A DNA stretch of 25,216 nucleotides from SMAG-U1939 sp035763125 (GCA_035763125.1 DASUBU010000087.1:1-25216); one strand, 5' to 3'. Counted from the stretch's first letter, positions 7,439 to 15,096 are shown. Numbers and translations are program-made. Notes: generated by a model from the sequence alone, not told the origin.

Positions 7439-7575
7439 TCACCTGCGATATGGGGCAAACCCGCTTCGCATATCGTACCGTTGGCGTCTGCGTGGAGGAC
7501 GGCTACACCCCTGGGCCGGGCGCATCCGGCGATGGGCATCCGCCAGTCGCTGGCTGCACACGGCATCCGCGCTGA
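7435..7575 (+). pseudogene. Truncated NUDIX hydrolase remnant
   Basis: An ATG overlapping the cupin stop opens a 46-residue frame whose first 24 residues, 'MITCDMGQTRFAYRTVGVCV' then EDGY, look like the start of a NUDIX hydrolase (family starts such as 'I-T-C-x-x-G-x-R-F-x-Y-R-V-x-G-V-C-x-x-D-G'). After about 7506 the similarity ends abruptly in unrelated 'TPGPGASGDG' sequence, and no Nudix box (GX5EX7REUXEEXGU) is visible in any frame before the next gene. I read it as a gene broken by a deletion or replacement. The alternative is a chance short frame; the start overlap and the residue pattern argue against that. Confidence 0.5.
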
Positions 7576-7655
7576 GGGTACTGCGTGCGATGCCCGCCAC
7601 CTGCCTGGAACGCGCGACGCGCTCCCGCACGGCACGGGCTCCCGTCGAACGTATC

Positions 7656-7678
7656 GCGCAGGAGCGCCGCTCCTGCGC
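7656..7678. terminator. Strong stem-loop between converging genes
   Basis: GCGCAGGAGC (7656-7665) pairs perfectly with GCTCCTGCGC (7669-7678) around a 3-nt loop. It lies between the plus-strand cupin/NUDIX remnant and the minus-strand Imm5-like gene, where a bidirectional terminator would be expected. No T-run follows on either strand, so intrinsic termination is uncertain. Confidence 0.4.
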
Positions 7679-7754
7679 AATGGGACGAATCGAGCTCACG
7701 GCATCCGGTTGATGCGCGTGTTGGGCAGTGCTGGCGGCCTGACGCGACGCGCCC

Positions 7755-8270
7755 TCAGCAGTCGAACACCGACCAGCAGATGTCATTCCGCAAGCGCTGG
7801 TCGTCGAGGACGAGCGCGCGAATCGCCGCCGGGAGCTGGTCGCGCTGCCACCGGCACTCGCGTCGCCCTGCGGCCTCACCCTCGCCTGCCGGCGCGGCAG
7901 CACGTGCGGCCTTGATCGCATAGGCGGCCGCACCGAGCTCGTGCGCGGCGACGTGTGCGACGACCGCCGCCTGGCCGGCAGCGTACGCGGCATGCCGTGC
8001 GGCCCCCCGCAGGTCTCTGGCCGCGCCCATGGCATGACCGCCCGCCGTGCGCGCCTGGGTCATCGTGATCTCGCCACACACCCAGGCGCGGGCCGCCGCG
8101 ATCGCCTGTCGCGGGCGCGGGTCCTCGGGCTGAGCCGACTCGAAGAGGGCGAGGACGTGCTCCGCGCACGCCGCCGCCCACAGGGCGAGGAGCTGGTGAT
8201 CCGCATCGGTGAGGGTCCCACCGCGGCGGATCGTCACGAAACGAGGGTCGCGGACTTTCGGTAGGATCAC
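7755..8270 (-). CDS. Imm5-like 'putative immunity protein'
   Basis: 171 aa from GTG (8268-8270), preceded by a GGAAGGGGG tract about 6 nt upstream. The sequence is Ala-rich and helical: 'LPKVRDPRFVTIRRGGTL' at the start, 'HVLALFESAQPEDPRPRQAI' and 'AAYAAGQAAVVAHVAAHELG' in the middle. It ends in 'ECRWQRDQLPAAIRALVLDD' and 'LRNDICWSVFDC'. I recognise this conserved family, annotated in databases as putative immunity protein (Imm5-like) and sometimes mislabelled as exonuclease SbcC; its biochemical function is not established. No toxin, polymorphic-toxin repeat or secretion gene lies nearby, so an actual immunity role is not supported by context. The C-terminal 'WSVFDC' is intact, so the gene appears complete. 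Confidence 0.8.
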   Translation of the reverse strand: MILPKVRDPRFVTIRRGGTLTDADHQLLALWAAACAEHVLALFESAQPEDPRPRQAIAAARAWVCGEITMTQARTAGGHAMGAARDLRGAARHAAYAAGQAAVVAHVAAHELGAAAYAIKAARAAAPAGEGEAAGRRECRWQRDQLPAAIRALVLDDQRLRNDICWSVFDC

Positions 8271-8730
8271 ACCCTGCCCCCTTCCCTTCAGCGCGTATCT
8301 GCCTAACGACCAGCGGCCGGCGGCAGGCTAAGAAATACGCTACAGACCGTCACGGCTGGCCGCACAGAAGTGCCCTACAAGACCGCCCGCTGTAAAGCCG
8401 GTCAGCTAGAGCGCGGTGTGAGGCGCGTTGGCTATGCCTGACGGAGCGCTGTGAAGGCCTGCCGCATGGCCCAGGCCGACACCATCACCATTGTAGCAAC
8501 CGTAGCAGCGGTTGTCCCACGCGTACGAGCCGCCAGATGGCCACCCTGCCGTATGCGGACGAGCGGCGAACCAGCGACGGCGTGGGGCACGTCCCTGCGC
8601 CATGCGCATCCAGCCGCGGTATGCGCCGGCGACTGGCCGCACACTGTTCCATCGGCCACCAGTGTGAGAATCCCCCTGTTTGAAGCGGAGCTGGCTGACT
8701 TCGCGCGTCGGGCCGGCGCAGTCCAACTCG
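8271..8730. other. Intergenic region without recognised gene
   Basis: About 460 bases between the Imm5-like gene and nrnA. Short frames on both strands lack family motifs and ribosome-binding sites. A small inverted repeat CAACCG...CGGTTG lies near 8499-8516 with a 6-nt centre. No RNA gene was recognised. Confidence 0.55.
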
Positions 8731-9816
8731 TTAGCTCGCGGGAGGCGGCGCTGGAGTCTGCTCGTCGAGAGCGCGCTCGAGCACCGGGATCAGTGCGGCC
8801 ACCGCGGCCTCGACGTCCATCTTCAGCGTGCAGCCGGCGGCGCGCAGGTGGCCACCGCCGCCAAAGTGCCGCGCGACAGCCGCGGCGTCGTAGGGGGCAA
8901 GCGCGCGCAGGCTGGCCTTGGTCGTGCCGTCGGTCTGCTCTTTGAGAATCGCGGAGAAGCGGACGCCGGTGATGTCGAGCAGATAGCTGGAGAGGCCGTC
9001 ATCCATGTCGGGGGTGGCGCCCGTCTGGGCGAGGTCGCCCTGGCGGACGGCGGCATAGACGATGCGGCCCTCGGCAGCGGTTCGCAGCTCCCGGTCCAGC
9101 ACGCGGCCCCACAGGCGCGCTTTGGCCAGCGGCTTGAGGCGGTACATCGGCTTGATGATGGCCTCGGGGATTGCGCCCAGACCACGCAGATAGGCGCCCG
9201 CGGCGAGCGTACGGGCAGTGGTCGCGTCGTACTCGAAGGCGCGCGTGTCGGTGATGATGCCAGCCAGCAGGCACTTCGCGGCATCCTCCGAGATCGCCAC
9301 GTCGCGGTTGAGCAGAAAGAGTGTGAGCAGCTCGGCGGTGGCGGCTGAGAGAGGGTCAATGACGTTGACGAGGCCGCAGCCGTGTGTGGTGACGTGGTGA
9401 TCCATGTTGAGGATGACGGCGGAGTCGAAGAACGCCTGATGGTCAAAGTAGATGCGCCCATAGCGGCTCAGCTCGCCGGCATCTAGGGCGATGACGAGAT
9501 CGAAGTCAGTGTCGGGCAGCGCCGTGACGACCGCTTCGTGGCCGGGCAGGAAGGTATAGTCGGCGGGAGCGGGATCGGCGCAGGCGACGACGCAGCGCTT
9601 GCCGAGTGGCTCCAGCGCGAAGGCGAGGCCCAGCGCCGAGCCGAGCGCGTCGGGGTCGGGATGCTCGTGGGCGAGGATCAGCACACGCCTGGCAGGGGCG
9701 ATCAGCCGCCAGGCCTCGGCGGCCAGCCGCGCGTCAATCTGCACCGCGAGCATCTGTGCCAGCGCGGCTTGCTGCTGGGTCGCGCGGGAATCCTGATTCT
9801 GCGCGCCCTCATCCAT
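8731..9816 (-). CDS. nrnA: DHH-family phosphoesterase, NrnA-like (oligoribonuclease / pAp phosphatase)
   Basis: 361 aa, ATG start with AAGGG about 7 nt upstream. DHH catalytic motifs are all present: H52-P-D54-P-D56, D112 in 'LDAGE', D139-H140-H141 in 'NMDHHVTTHG', and D190 in 'IITDTRAF'. The C-terminal DHHA1 substrate-binding motif 'FGGGGHLRAAGC' begins near 318. NrnA degrades nano-RNA and dephosphorylates pAp to AMP using Mn2+. It is somewhat longer than the usual 310-330 aa because of about 30 extra N-terminal residues and a Pro/Ala tail. Downstream of rbfA and infB is the standard place for nrnA in many Gram-positives and Chloroflexota, which supports the name. Confidence 0.92.
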   Translation of the reverse strand: MDEGAQNQDSRATQQQAALAQMLAVQIDARLAAEAWRLIAPARRVLILAHEHPDPDALGSALGLAFALEPLGKRCVVACADPAPADYTFLPGHEAVVTALPDTDFDLVIALDAGELSRYGRIYFDHQAFFDSAVILNMDHHVTTHGCGLVNVIDPLSAATAELLTLFLLNRDVAISEDAAKCLLAGIITDTRAFEYDATTARTLAAGAYLRGLGAIPEAIIKPMYRLKPLAKARLWGRVLDRELRTAAEGRIVYAAVRQGDLAQTGATPDMDDGLSSYLLDITGVRFSAILKEQTDGTTKASLRALAPYDAAAVARHFGGGGHLRAAGCTLKMDVEAAVAALIPVLERALDEQTPAPPPAS

Positions 9817-9843
9817 GTACTTACCCTTTTCAATCCTGAAGAC

Positions 9844-9893
9844 GGATGGGCGGCGAGCGCCCGGCCGCAGCCAGTCTCACCCGCCGCCCATCC
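9844..9893 (-). other. 12-bp stem hairpin between rbfA and nrnA
   Basis: GGATGGGCGGCG (9844-9855) pairs perfectly with CGCCGCCCATCC (9882-9893); the 26-nt centre is itself GC-rich. The element fills most of the rbfA-nrnA gap and ends just before the nrnA ribosome-binding region. There is no T-run, so an mRNA processing or stability stem is more likely than an intrinsic terminator. Confidence 0.5.
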
Positions 9894-9913
9894 ATGCTCA
9901 ATCCAGAGCGCAC

Positions 9914-10321
9914 CTAGCGCTCTGGCTCCGTTCCAGAAGGAGCGCGCTCCGCCTCAGGTATGCCATTCCCTGCCGGCTCGGCGTTGACGCGGTGAATCAG
10001 GTCGAGCACGCGCGTGCCGCGCTCGATGGAGGTATCCAGCCGGAACAGCAGCTCCGGGGTGTGACGCACGGTGAGGCGCTGCGCCAGCTCGTGGCGCAGG
10101 AATCCGGTGGCGTGCTCGAGTGCGGCGAGCGTCGCGCGCTGCTCCTCCTGTTCACCCATCACGCTCACGAACACTTTGGCATGCCGGATGTCGTTGGAGA
10201 CCTCGACATCCGTGATGCTGGCGAAACCGACGCGTGGATCCTTCAGACGCGTGCGGATCAGGTCGCTCAGCTCGTGGGCGATCACCTCGCCGAGCTGGTC
10301 CTGACGCCATCGCTTTGACAT
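9914..10321 (-). CDS. rbfA: Ribosome-binding factor A
   Basis: 135 aa from ATG (10319-10321), with GGAGG 6-7 nt upstream; this decides the start against an in-frame upstream alternative at 10399. RbfA binds the 30S subunit and assists late 16S rRNA maturation. Visible family features are the N-terminal helix 'WRQDQLGEVIAHELSDLIRT', 'LKDPRVGFASITDVEVSNDI', 'AKVFVSVMGEQEE', 'LRHELAQRLTVRHTPELLFR' and 'DTSIERGTRVLDLIHRV'. Together these make the type-II KH fold. The C-terminal 15-20 residues are a disordered Pro/Glu tail. It follows infB by about 97 nt on the same strand, the conserved infB-rbfA order. Confidence 0.96.
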   Translation of the reverse strand: MSKRWRQDQLGEVIAHELSDLIRTRLKDPRVGFASITDVEVSNDIRHAKVFVSVMGEQEEQRATLAALEHATGFLRHELAQRLTVRHTPELLFRLDTSIERGTRVLDLIHRVNAEPAGNGIPEAERAPSGTEPER

Positions 10322-10418
10322 ACCGCACCTCCGACGATTGGCGCCGGCACGCACGAGCGCAGCCGGCGAAGCGCGGCGGGCGCAGTCCTCCCGCCGCACT
10401 TATAGCATAGCCCGAAAC

Positions 10419-12494
10419 CTACACCCGGACCATGCTGAAGGTCTCGACTATGTCGCCGGCGGCCAGCTCATTGTAATCTTCGAGCAGGATGCCGCACTCG
10501 TAGCCCGCGAGCACCTCGCGCGCATCTTCCTTGCCCCGCCGCAGCGACTCGACAATGCCCGTGAACACCACGTTGCCATCGCGTTGCACCCGCGCCTGCG
10601 TAGAGCGGACGATCTTGCCGTCTGTCACCCGGCAGCCGGCGATAATACGCTTGCCGGCCTTGAAGAGCTGGAGCACCTCGGCATGGCCATCCACCTGCTC
10701 CTTGTAGACCGGCTCCAGCAGGCCTTGCAGTGCCGCCTCGATGTCGTCCACAAGCTTGTAGATGACGTCGTACGCGCGGATGTCAACGCCCTCGTTGGCG
10801 GCGAGCCGCTGTGCCGGCCCATCCACCTTCACGTTGAAGGCGATGATGATTGCCTTGGAGGTCGCGGCCAGATAGACATCGGTCTCGGTCACGTTGCCGA
10901 CGCCGTCGTGAATCATCCGCACTTTCAGGTTCTCGGTGCCGGCGCGTGAGAGCGCGTGGCGCAGCGCCTCGATGGAGCCTTGCACGTCGGCCTTGACCAG
11001 CAGGTTGAGCTCCTTGACCTTGCCTTCTTGCATCTGCATGTAGAGGGTGTCAAGGGTCAGTTGGCTCTGGGCGGCTGCCGCGGCATTCTTGCGCTGCTGC
11101 ACCAGCTCGCGCGCGGCCTTCTCGTTCTCGACCTCTTGCAGCAGATCGCCAGCGTCCGGCACCTCCGAGAGGCCCAGCAGGCTGACCGGCATCGCCGGCG
11201 TCGCCTTCTTGATGCGCTTGCCAGTGTCGTCGAACATCGCGCGGACCTTGCCCGAGACAGTGCCGACGACGATGGTGTCGCCCAGCTTGAGCGAGCCTTC
11301 CTGGATCAATGCGGTAGCGGTAACGCCGCTATTCCTATCCAGTCGGGCCTCGATGATGACGCCCTGGGCCCTGGTCGTGGGATTGGCCTTTAGATCCTCG
11401 ATGTCGGCCACGAGCAGAATCATCTCGAGCAGATCGTTGATGCCAGTGCCCTGCTTGGCCGAGACCGGCACACAGATCACATCCCCGCCGTAATCTTCGA
11501 TCACAACGCCGACATCGGCGAGCTGCTGCTTGACCTTATCGGGATTGGCGCCAGCCTTATCAATTTTGTTGAGGGCGACGACAATCGGCACATTGGCGGC
11601 GCGCGCGTGATCAATGGCTTCCTGCGTCTGCGGCATTACGCCATCGTCGGCGGCCACCACAATCACCGCGATATCTGTCACCTGCGCGCCACGCGCGCGC
11701 ATCTGGGTAAACGCCTCGTGACCGGGTGTGTCCAGGAAAGTGATCTTGCGGCCGTTGACCTCGACCTGATAGGCGCCGATATGCTGCGTGATGCCGCCGG
11801 CCTCGCCAGCCGCCACACGCGTGTTGCGGATGGCATCCAGCAGCGAGGTCTTGCCGTGGTCAACGTGACCCATGACGGTGACCACCGGTGGGCGGGTGAC
11901 ACGGCCGGGCTCGCTGGCACGTGTACCGATCTGGGCAGCCTCGGGACGCTTGGCGGCGGAAGGCGCCGGGGCGGCGGCGGCCTCGAAGGGCTCCATGCCG
12001 AGGGCGGTGGCGACCGCTGCCGCGGCGTCGTAGTTGACCACCTGATTGATGGCGGCGAAGATGCCGTTGGCGATCAGCGTGCGAATGACTTCATTGACTG
12101 ACGTGCTCAGCAGCTCGGCGAGATCTTTGACCACGACCTGCGCCGGAATCTCGACAGGGCCGGTAGGTCGCACGGGGGCCACAGCTGCGCGCGGGGGGGC
12201 GCCCGGCGCACTTCGGCCATGACCACGGCCACGGGGACCGCCGCGATGCTGGCCGGGACGGCCGCCACCAGGGCGCTGGCCGCCACCACCGGGACGCGGT
12301 GGACCACCGGGACGGGATGCGCCTGGGCCACTCGAGCGGCCCGGCATCTGGCGAACGCCGCCGTTGCCATTGGGACCGCCTGCCGGGCGGACAGTCACGC
12401 CCGGAGCGACGCGGCTGGCTGCGGGCTGCGGGCGTTGAGCGCCAGCGGAGCCGGCGGCGCCGGTACCAGGAAGTCGAGACGTCGTATCTGGCAT
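10419..12494 (-). CDS. infB: Translation initiation factor IF-2
   Basis: 691 aa from ATG (12492-12494), with AAGGAGG 6 nt upstream; the longer frame to 12569 lacks this signal. IF-2 is the GTPase that places initiator tRNA on the 30S subunit and promotes subunit joining. Residues about 1-125 are a Pro/Gly/Arg-rich disordered region. An IF2_N module follows ('DLAELLSTSVNEVIRTLIA'), then the G domain with G1 'GHVDHGKT' (about 209-216), 'DTPGHEAF' and 'NKIDKAGANPDKV'. Domains II-IV follow, including 'GVGNVTETDVYLA' and the C-terminal fMet-tRNA-binding region ending 'AAGDIVETFSMVRV'. The short N-terminal region resembles Chloroflexota and Gram-positive forms. nusA and ylxR, usual upstream partners, are absent. 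Confidence 0.98.
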   Translation of the reverse strand: MPDTTSRLPGTGAAGSAGAQRPQPAASRVAPGVTVRPAGGPNGNGGVRQMPGRSSGPGASRPGGPPRPGGGGQRPGGGRPGQHRGGPRGRGHGRSAPGAPPRAAVAPVRPTGPVEIPAQVVVKDLAELLSTSVNEVIRTLIANGIFAAINQVVNYDAAAAVATALGMEPFEAAAAPAPSAAKRPEAAQIGTRASEPGRVTRPPVVTVMGHVDHGKTSLLDAIRNTRVAAGEAGGITQHIGAYQVEVNGRKITFLDTPGHEAFTQMRARGAQVTDIAVIVVAADDGVMPQTQEAIDHARAANVPIVVALNKIDKAGANPDKVKQQLADVGVVIEDYGGDVICVPVSAKQGTGINDLLEMILLVADIEDLKANPTTRAQGVIIEARLDRNSGVTATALIQEGSLKLGDTIVVGTVSGKVRAMFDDTGKRIKKATPAMPVSLLGLSEVPDAGDLLQEVENEKAARELVQQRKNAAAAAQSQLTLDTLYMQMQEGKVKELNLLVKADVQGSIEALRHALSRAGTENLKVRMIHDGVGNVTETDVYLAATSKAIIIAFNVKVDGPAQRLAANEGVDIRAYDVIYKLVDDIEAALQGLLEPVYKEQVDGHAEVLQLFKAGKRIIAGCRVTDGKIVRSTQARVQRDGNVVFTGIVESLRRGKEDAREVLAGYECGILLEDYNELAAGDIVETFSMVRV

Positions 12495-12523
12495 GATTGC
12501 CCTCCTTCGTGCGAGACACCCCG

Positions 12524-12562
12524 ACAAAAACGTAGGCCGGCCTCTCCCAGCGGGAGAGAGCC
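12524..12562 (-). promoter_or_regulatory. infB leader stem-loop followed by a T-run
   Basis: CTCTCCC (12542-12548) and GGGAGAG (12552-12558) form a perfect 7-bp stem with a 3-nt loop, extendable by GGC/GCC with one bulged base. On the minus strand a run of five T (12526-12530) follows some 11 nt after the perfect stem, and infB starts about 30 nt later. The geometry is loose for an intrinsic terminator, but it could be an attenuator or a stability element. Confidence 0.35.
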
Positions 12563-12822
12563 AGCCCAACGCGGCGCAGAGTCTTGTGTCTGGGCCAGTG
12601 ATAGCGATCGCCGGCCGGGGAGATGCCCTCTGCGGCTAGCGAGCGCCCTGGTTAAGCACACATGGCAACACTCTCATTGCCCCGCGCTGGGGTCGGAATT
12701 GGGGGATGACGAAAATACAAGTGCGTGATCTTCTGTAGCGGGTCTGGCGCGGCGCTCACGGGTCCACAGCGCTCCGGCGCGGAGGCTGGACAGCGGCACG
12801 CACGCACTGCCCCAACCTTGTT

Positions 12823-12851
12823 AGAATGCCCCAAAATAGGCAAACTGTCAA
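12823..12851 (-). promoter_or_regulatory. infB: Candidate infB operon promoter
   Basis: On the minus strand a perfect TTGACA (12846-12851) is followed after 17 nt by CATTCT (12823-12828), a weak -10. It would give a leader of about 320 nt before the infB ATG. The -35 is convincing, the -10 less so. Confidence 0.4.
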
Positions 12852-13042
12852 GAAGCGTAGGGCGAAAAGGGGTGGCTGCGAGAAGGCTGAGTGTCGCGTG
12901 AGAAGACTGTGCGGTGTATCATAGTGCCGGCGGAGGAAGATGCTATACGCTGGCGTAGGCCGATGTGGCGCTCAGCGGGGCGGCTCCCGCCGGATACGCC
13001 ACTCGGTCTCTCTTTCTTTTCGTGGGGTGGAGGCGGCGAGGC

Positions 13043-13921
13043 ATGAACGTTGGCGGTAGGTGTCTGCGCTGCGGCGCGCCGTACGAACCAGACGACACCG
13101 TCTGCTATACGTGCGGGGCGCCGATCGGCGAAACCCAGGGCAACACGCAGCCGGTGCGCGCGGTCAAGGTTGCGCGTGGCTCCGAGTCAGTGCCGCAGGC
13201 CGAGGATGGCGGCGCCCCAGAGGAGACCGCTGAGCGCGAGCCGGAGCAGGGCACGGCAGGGAATACGGCGGAGGAGGCGACCGCGCCGCCGGAGGTGGAT
13301 ATCTCGCGCATCACCGTTGGCTCGATGCCAGCGGTACGGCCAGCGCTGGTATCAGCTCCGCGTGCCAAACGGCGCGTGTGGCCGCTGGTACTGGTGGCGT
13401 GCGTTGTCGTGCTGGCGGCACTGGGCGGCGCGCTCTACGCGACTCGCGCGCTCAACCCGCCGTCACCGCCGGTGGCACACCAGACACGCTATAGCGATCC
13501 CAATGGGCGGTTCCACTTTGTGCGGCCGGCCCTGTGGAATATCTCGTCCTCTAGTGAGAGCGGCGTCACGCTGACCGACAGCAGCGGAGCGAGTGTGGTG
13601 CAGATCATCGTGGCGGCTCCGGGCGTGGGGGACGTGCCGCAGGATGCCGCGCGCTACGCCGGCCAATTGGCAGCCGCGGCGGGCAATGGCGGGCAGCCGC
13701 TAGCCGTGCAAACCGCGCGGACTCTCGCCGGCGAGCGCTGGGAGCAGCGCGCGGGTCCGGTGACGGGCTCGGATGGGGCGGTGCGCCGGGTACTGCTACT
13801 AGTGACGGAGCATGGCGGCAGCCTCTACGCGATCCGCTGCACCAGCCCCCTGGCCAGCTTCGAGGCGACCGACAATCTCGTCTTCGAGCCACTGCTCTCC
13901 TCGTTCACGTTCGATGTGTGA
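13043..13921 (+). CDS. Zinc-ribbon protein with single membrane span and extracytoplasmic domain
   Basis: 292 aa from ATG 13043, with GGAGG and GCGAGG in the upstream purine-rich stretch. The N-terminus carries a zinc ribbon with Cys7-x2-Cys10 and Cys21-x2-Cys24 ('CLRCGAPYEPDDTVCYTCG'). A Glu/Ala/Pro-rich linker follows to about residue 110, then a basic stop 'PRAKRRVWP' and one membrane span 'LVLVACVVVLAALGGALYA'. The outer C-terminal domain begins 'YSDPNGRFHFVRPALWNI' and ends 'LLSSFTFDV', resembling PsbP-/DUF-type beta domains found in Chloroflexota membrane proteins. The function is unknown. The topology suggests a signal or stress sensor linking an inside zinc ribbon to an outside domain. 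It is divergent from infB and converges on the modA-like gene. Confidence 0.8.
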   Translation: MNVGGRCLRCGAPYEPDDTVCYTCGAPIGETQGNTQPVRAVKVARGSESVPQAEDGGAPEETAEREPEQGTAGNTAEEATAPPEVDISRITVGSMPAVRPALVSAPRAKRRVWPLVLVACVVVLAALGGALYATRALNPPSPPVAHQTRYSDPNGRFHFVRPALWNISSSSESGVTLTDSSGASVVQIIVAAPGVGDVPQDAARYAGQLAAAAGNGGQPLAVQTARTLAGERWEQRAGPVTGSDGAVRRVLLLVTEHGGSLYAIRCTSPLASFEATDNLVFEPLLSSFTFDV

Positions 13922-14005
13922 GGCGAAGACCGCCATAGCGGCTCTGGACGTCCATCAGACGCCCCTCCGCTCTAGATCGGCGCACGGCACGACGGACGGT
14001 TGTAG

Positions 14006-14025
14006 CGGCGAGGCCCGCCTCGCCG
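14006..14025. terminator. Bidirectional hairpin between converging genes
   Basis: CGGCGAGG (14006-14013) and CCTCGCCG (14018-14025) form a perfect 8-bp stem with a 4-nt loop, between the stops of the zinc-ribbon gene (plus) and the modA-like gene (minus). No T-run follows on either side. It could serve both genes or be one copy of a dispersed GC-rich repeat; only one copy is in this window. Confidence 0.4.
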
Positions 14026-14044
14026 TTCGGCGCGCGCGAAATGC

Positions 14045-15031
14045 TCAGGCGGGCGGCGTGTACTGCGGGCCACTGGCCGCGGCGAGAAAGCCGTACTTGG
14101 CGAGGATGGCCTGGCCGGCGGGGTCGAGCGTAGCGGCGACGAACTGGGCGGCCAGCGTGGCATGAGCGGAGCCGGAAACGGCGGCGATAGGGTAGCTAGC
14201 GATGCTGTTGAGGGGATCAGGGATAGAGACAGTGGCGACGTTGTCGGAGCTGGTCGCCGCATCGGTGGTGTAAACGATGCCAGCGTCGGCCTCGCCGAGC
14301 GCCACCTTGGTGAGGACCGCCTTCACATCCGTCTCATACGAGACGACGTTCTTGAGCACGTTCGTTTTGTATGAGGCGCCAAACGACGGATCAGCGCTCG
14401 CCTTGGTAAGGAAGTCGAGGGCGTACTGACCGGCGGGGACGGCCGCCGCGGCCAGCACGAGCGTGACGCCGGGCCGCGCGAGATCCCGCAGCGTCTGGAT
14501 GTGGGCGGGATTGACATTGGGAACGATCACGACGAGGCGGTTGTGGGCGAAAGTGCGCGCGCTGGCGCCCGCGATCCTGCCGCCCGTCACAGCGACATCC
14601 ATCTGCCTGGTATTCGCCGAGGCGAAGACATCGGCTGGGGCACCCGCAAGGATCTGCTGGGCGAGCGCGTCGGAGCCGCCGAAGCTGAAGGTGACGCTCG
14701 CGTCTGGGTGGGCAGCGTGGAAGGCCGCGCCAAGCTCGGTGAAAGCCGCCTGGAGCGAGGCGGCGGCAAAGACGGTGAGCGTGGTGTGTGGCTGCGAGCC
14801 CGAGGGAGAGAGTGATCCGCCGCCCGCGCACGCACTGGTAATCAGCAAGACAGCCGCCAGGCACGCGGCGGAGACGGCAGCGCGTGGGGCGCGTAAACCG
14901 TGAGCAGGAAGGGTCGGGCGGCGCACGGTGATAGGTGGGGGCAGCGTCACGGCAGATAGACCTGCTTCCTGCGCGGATGGCCGACTGTAGACGAGCATGC
15001 GCAACGGGGCAGCGACCGGCATGCACTTCAT
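14045..15031 (-). CDS. modA: ModA-like molybdate/tungstate-binding lipoprotein (start uncertain)
   Basis: 328 aa if read from the ATG at 15029-15031. The lipobox 'LLITSAC' then falls at residue 68, too far in, so a GTG at 14950 or 14926 may be the true start. After the Cys the type-2 periplasmic-binding fold is clear: 'LTVFAAASLQAAFTELGAAF', 'VTFSFGGSDALAQQILAGAP', 'ADVFASANTRQMD', 'NRLVVIVP', 'GEADAGIVYTTDA' and 'ASYPIAAVSGSAH'. These are ModA signatures for oxyanion binding by Ser/Ala backbone and Ser hydroxyls. It would deliver molybdate or tungstate to a ModBC importer, yet no permease or ATPase gene is adjacent. It converges on the zinc-ribbon gene and has its own promoter. Identity as ModA-like is good; the substrate is inferred. 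Confidence 0.85.
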   Translation of the reverse strand: MKCMPVAAPLRMLVYSRPSAQEAGLSAVTLPPPITVRRPTLPAHGLRAPRAAVSAACLAAVLLITSACAGGGSLSPSGSQPHTTLTVFAAASLQAAFTELGAAFHAAHPDASVTFSFGGSDALAQQILAGAPADVFASANTRQMDVAVTGGRIAGASARTFAHNRLVVIVPNVNPAHIQTLRDLARPGVTLVLAAAAVPAGQYALDFLTKASADPSFGASYKTNVLKNVVSYETDVKAVLTKVALGEADAGIVYTTDAATSSDNVATVSIPDPLNSIASYPIAAVSGSAHATLAAQFVAATLDPAGQAILAKYGFLAAASGPQYTPPA

Positions 15032-15039
15032 GGCATGAC

Positions 15040-15070
15040 TACTCACGTGATGAGTATCTTGGGGTGAGTA
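15040..15070 (-). promoter_or_regulatory. Operator-like TACTCA/TGAGTA repeats before the modA-like gene
   Basis: TACTCA (15040-15045) and TGAGTA (15051-15056) form a perfect inverted repeat with a 5-nt centre. A third copy, TGAGTA, is at 15065-15070, overlapping the predicted -10. The site sits at the predicted transcription start, a position suited to repression. The regulator is not known. Confidence 0.5.
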
Positions 15071-15096
15071 TAGAGCACAGGCTGGTCTGTGGTCAA
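15067..15096 (-). promoter_or_regulatory. Promoter of the modA-like gene
   Basis: Minus-strand TTGACC (15091-15096) and TATACT (15067-15072) are separated by 18 nt. Transcription would begin near 15060, about 30 nt before the first candidate ATG at 15031 and well before the GTG alternatives. Confidence 0.6.

Larger units (their letters stand above)
12495..13042. other. Divergent regulatory region between infB and zinc-ribbon gene
   Basis: About 550 bases containing the infB promoter and leader on the minus strand, a leader stem-loop at 12542-12558 and the upstream region of the plus-strand zinc-ribbon gene. I see no credible gene here; nusA, normally found next to infB, is missing. Confidence 0.55.

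Noticed and set aside
7439..8035. 198-codon minus-strand frame
   Set aside because: It overlaps the Imm5-like gene in another frame and is Arg/Ser/Pro-rich, as expected for a shadow.
8406..8726. 106-codon minus-strand frame
   Set aside because: No recognisable motif or ribosome-binding site; composition looks random. Left as intergenic.
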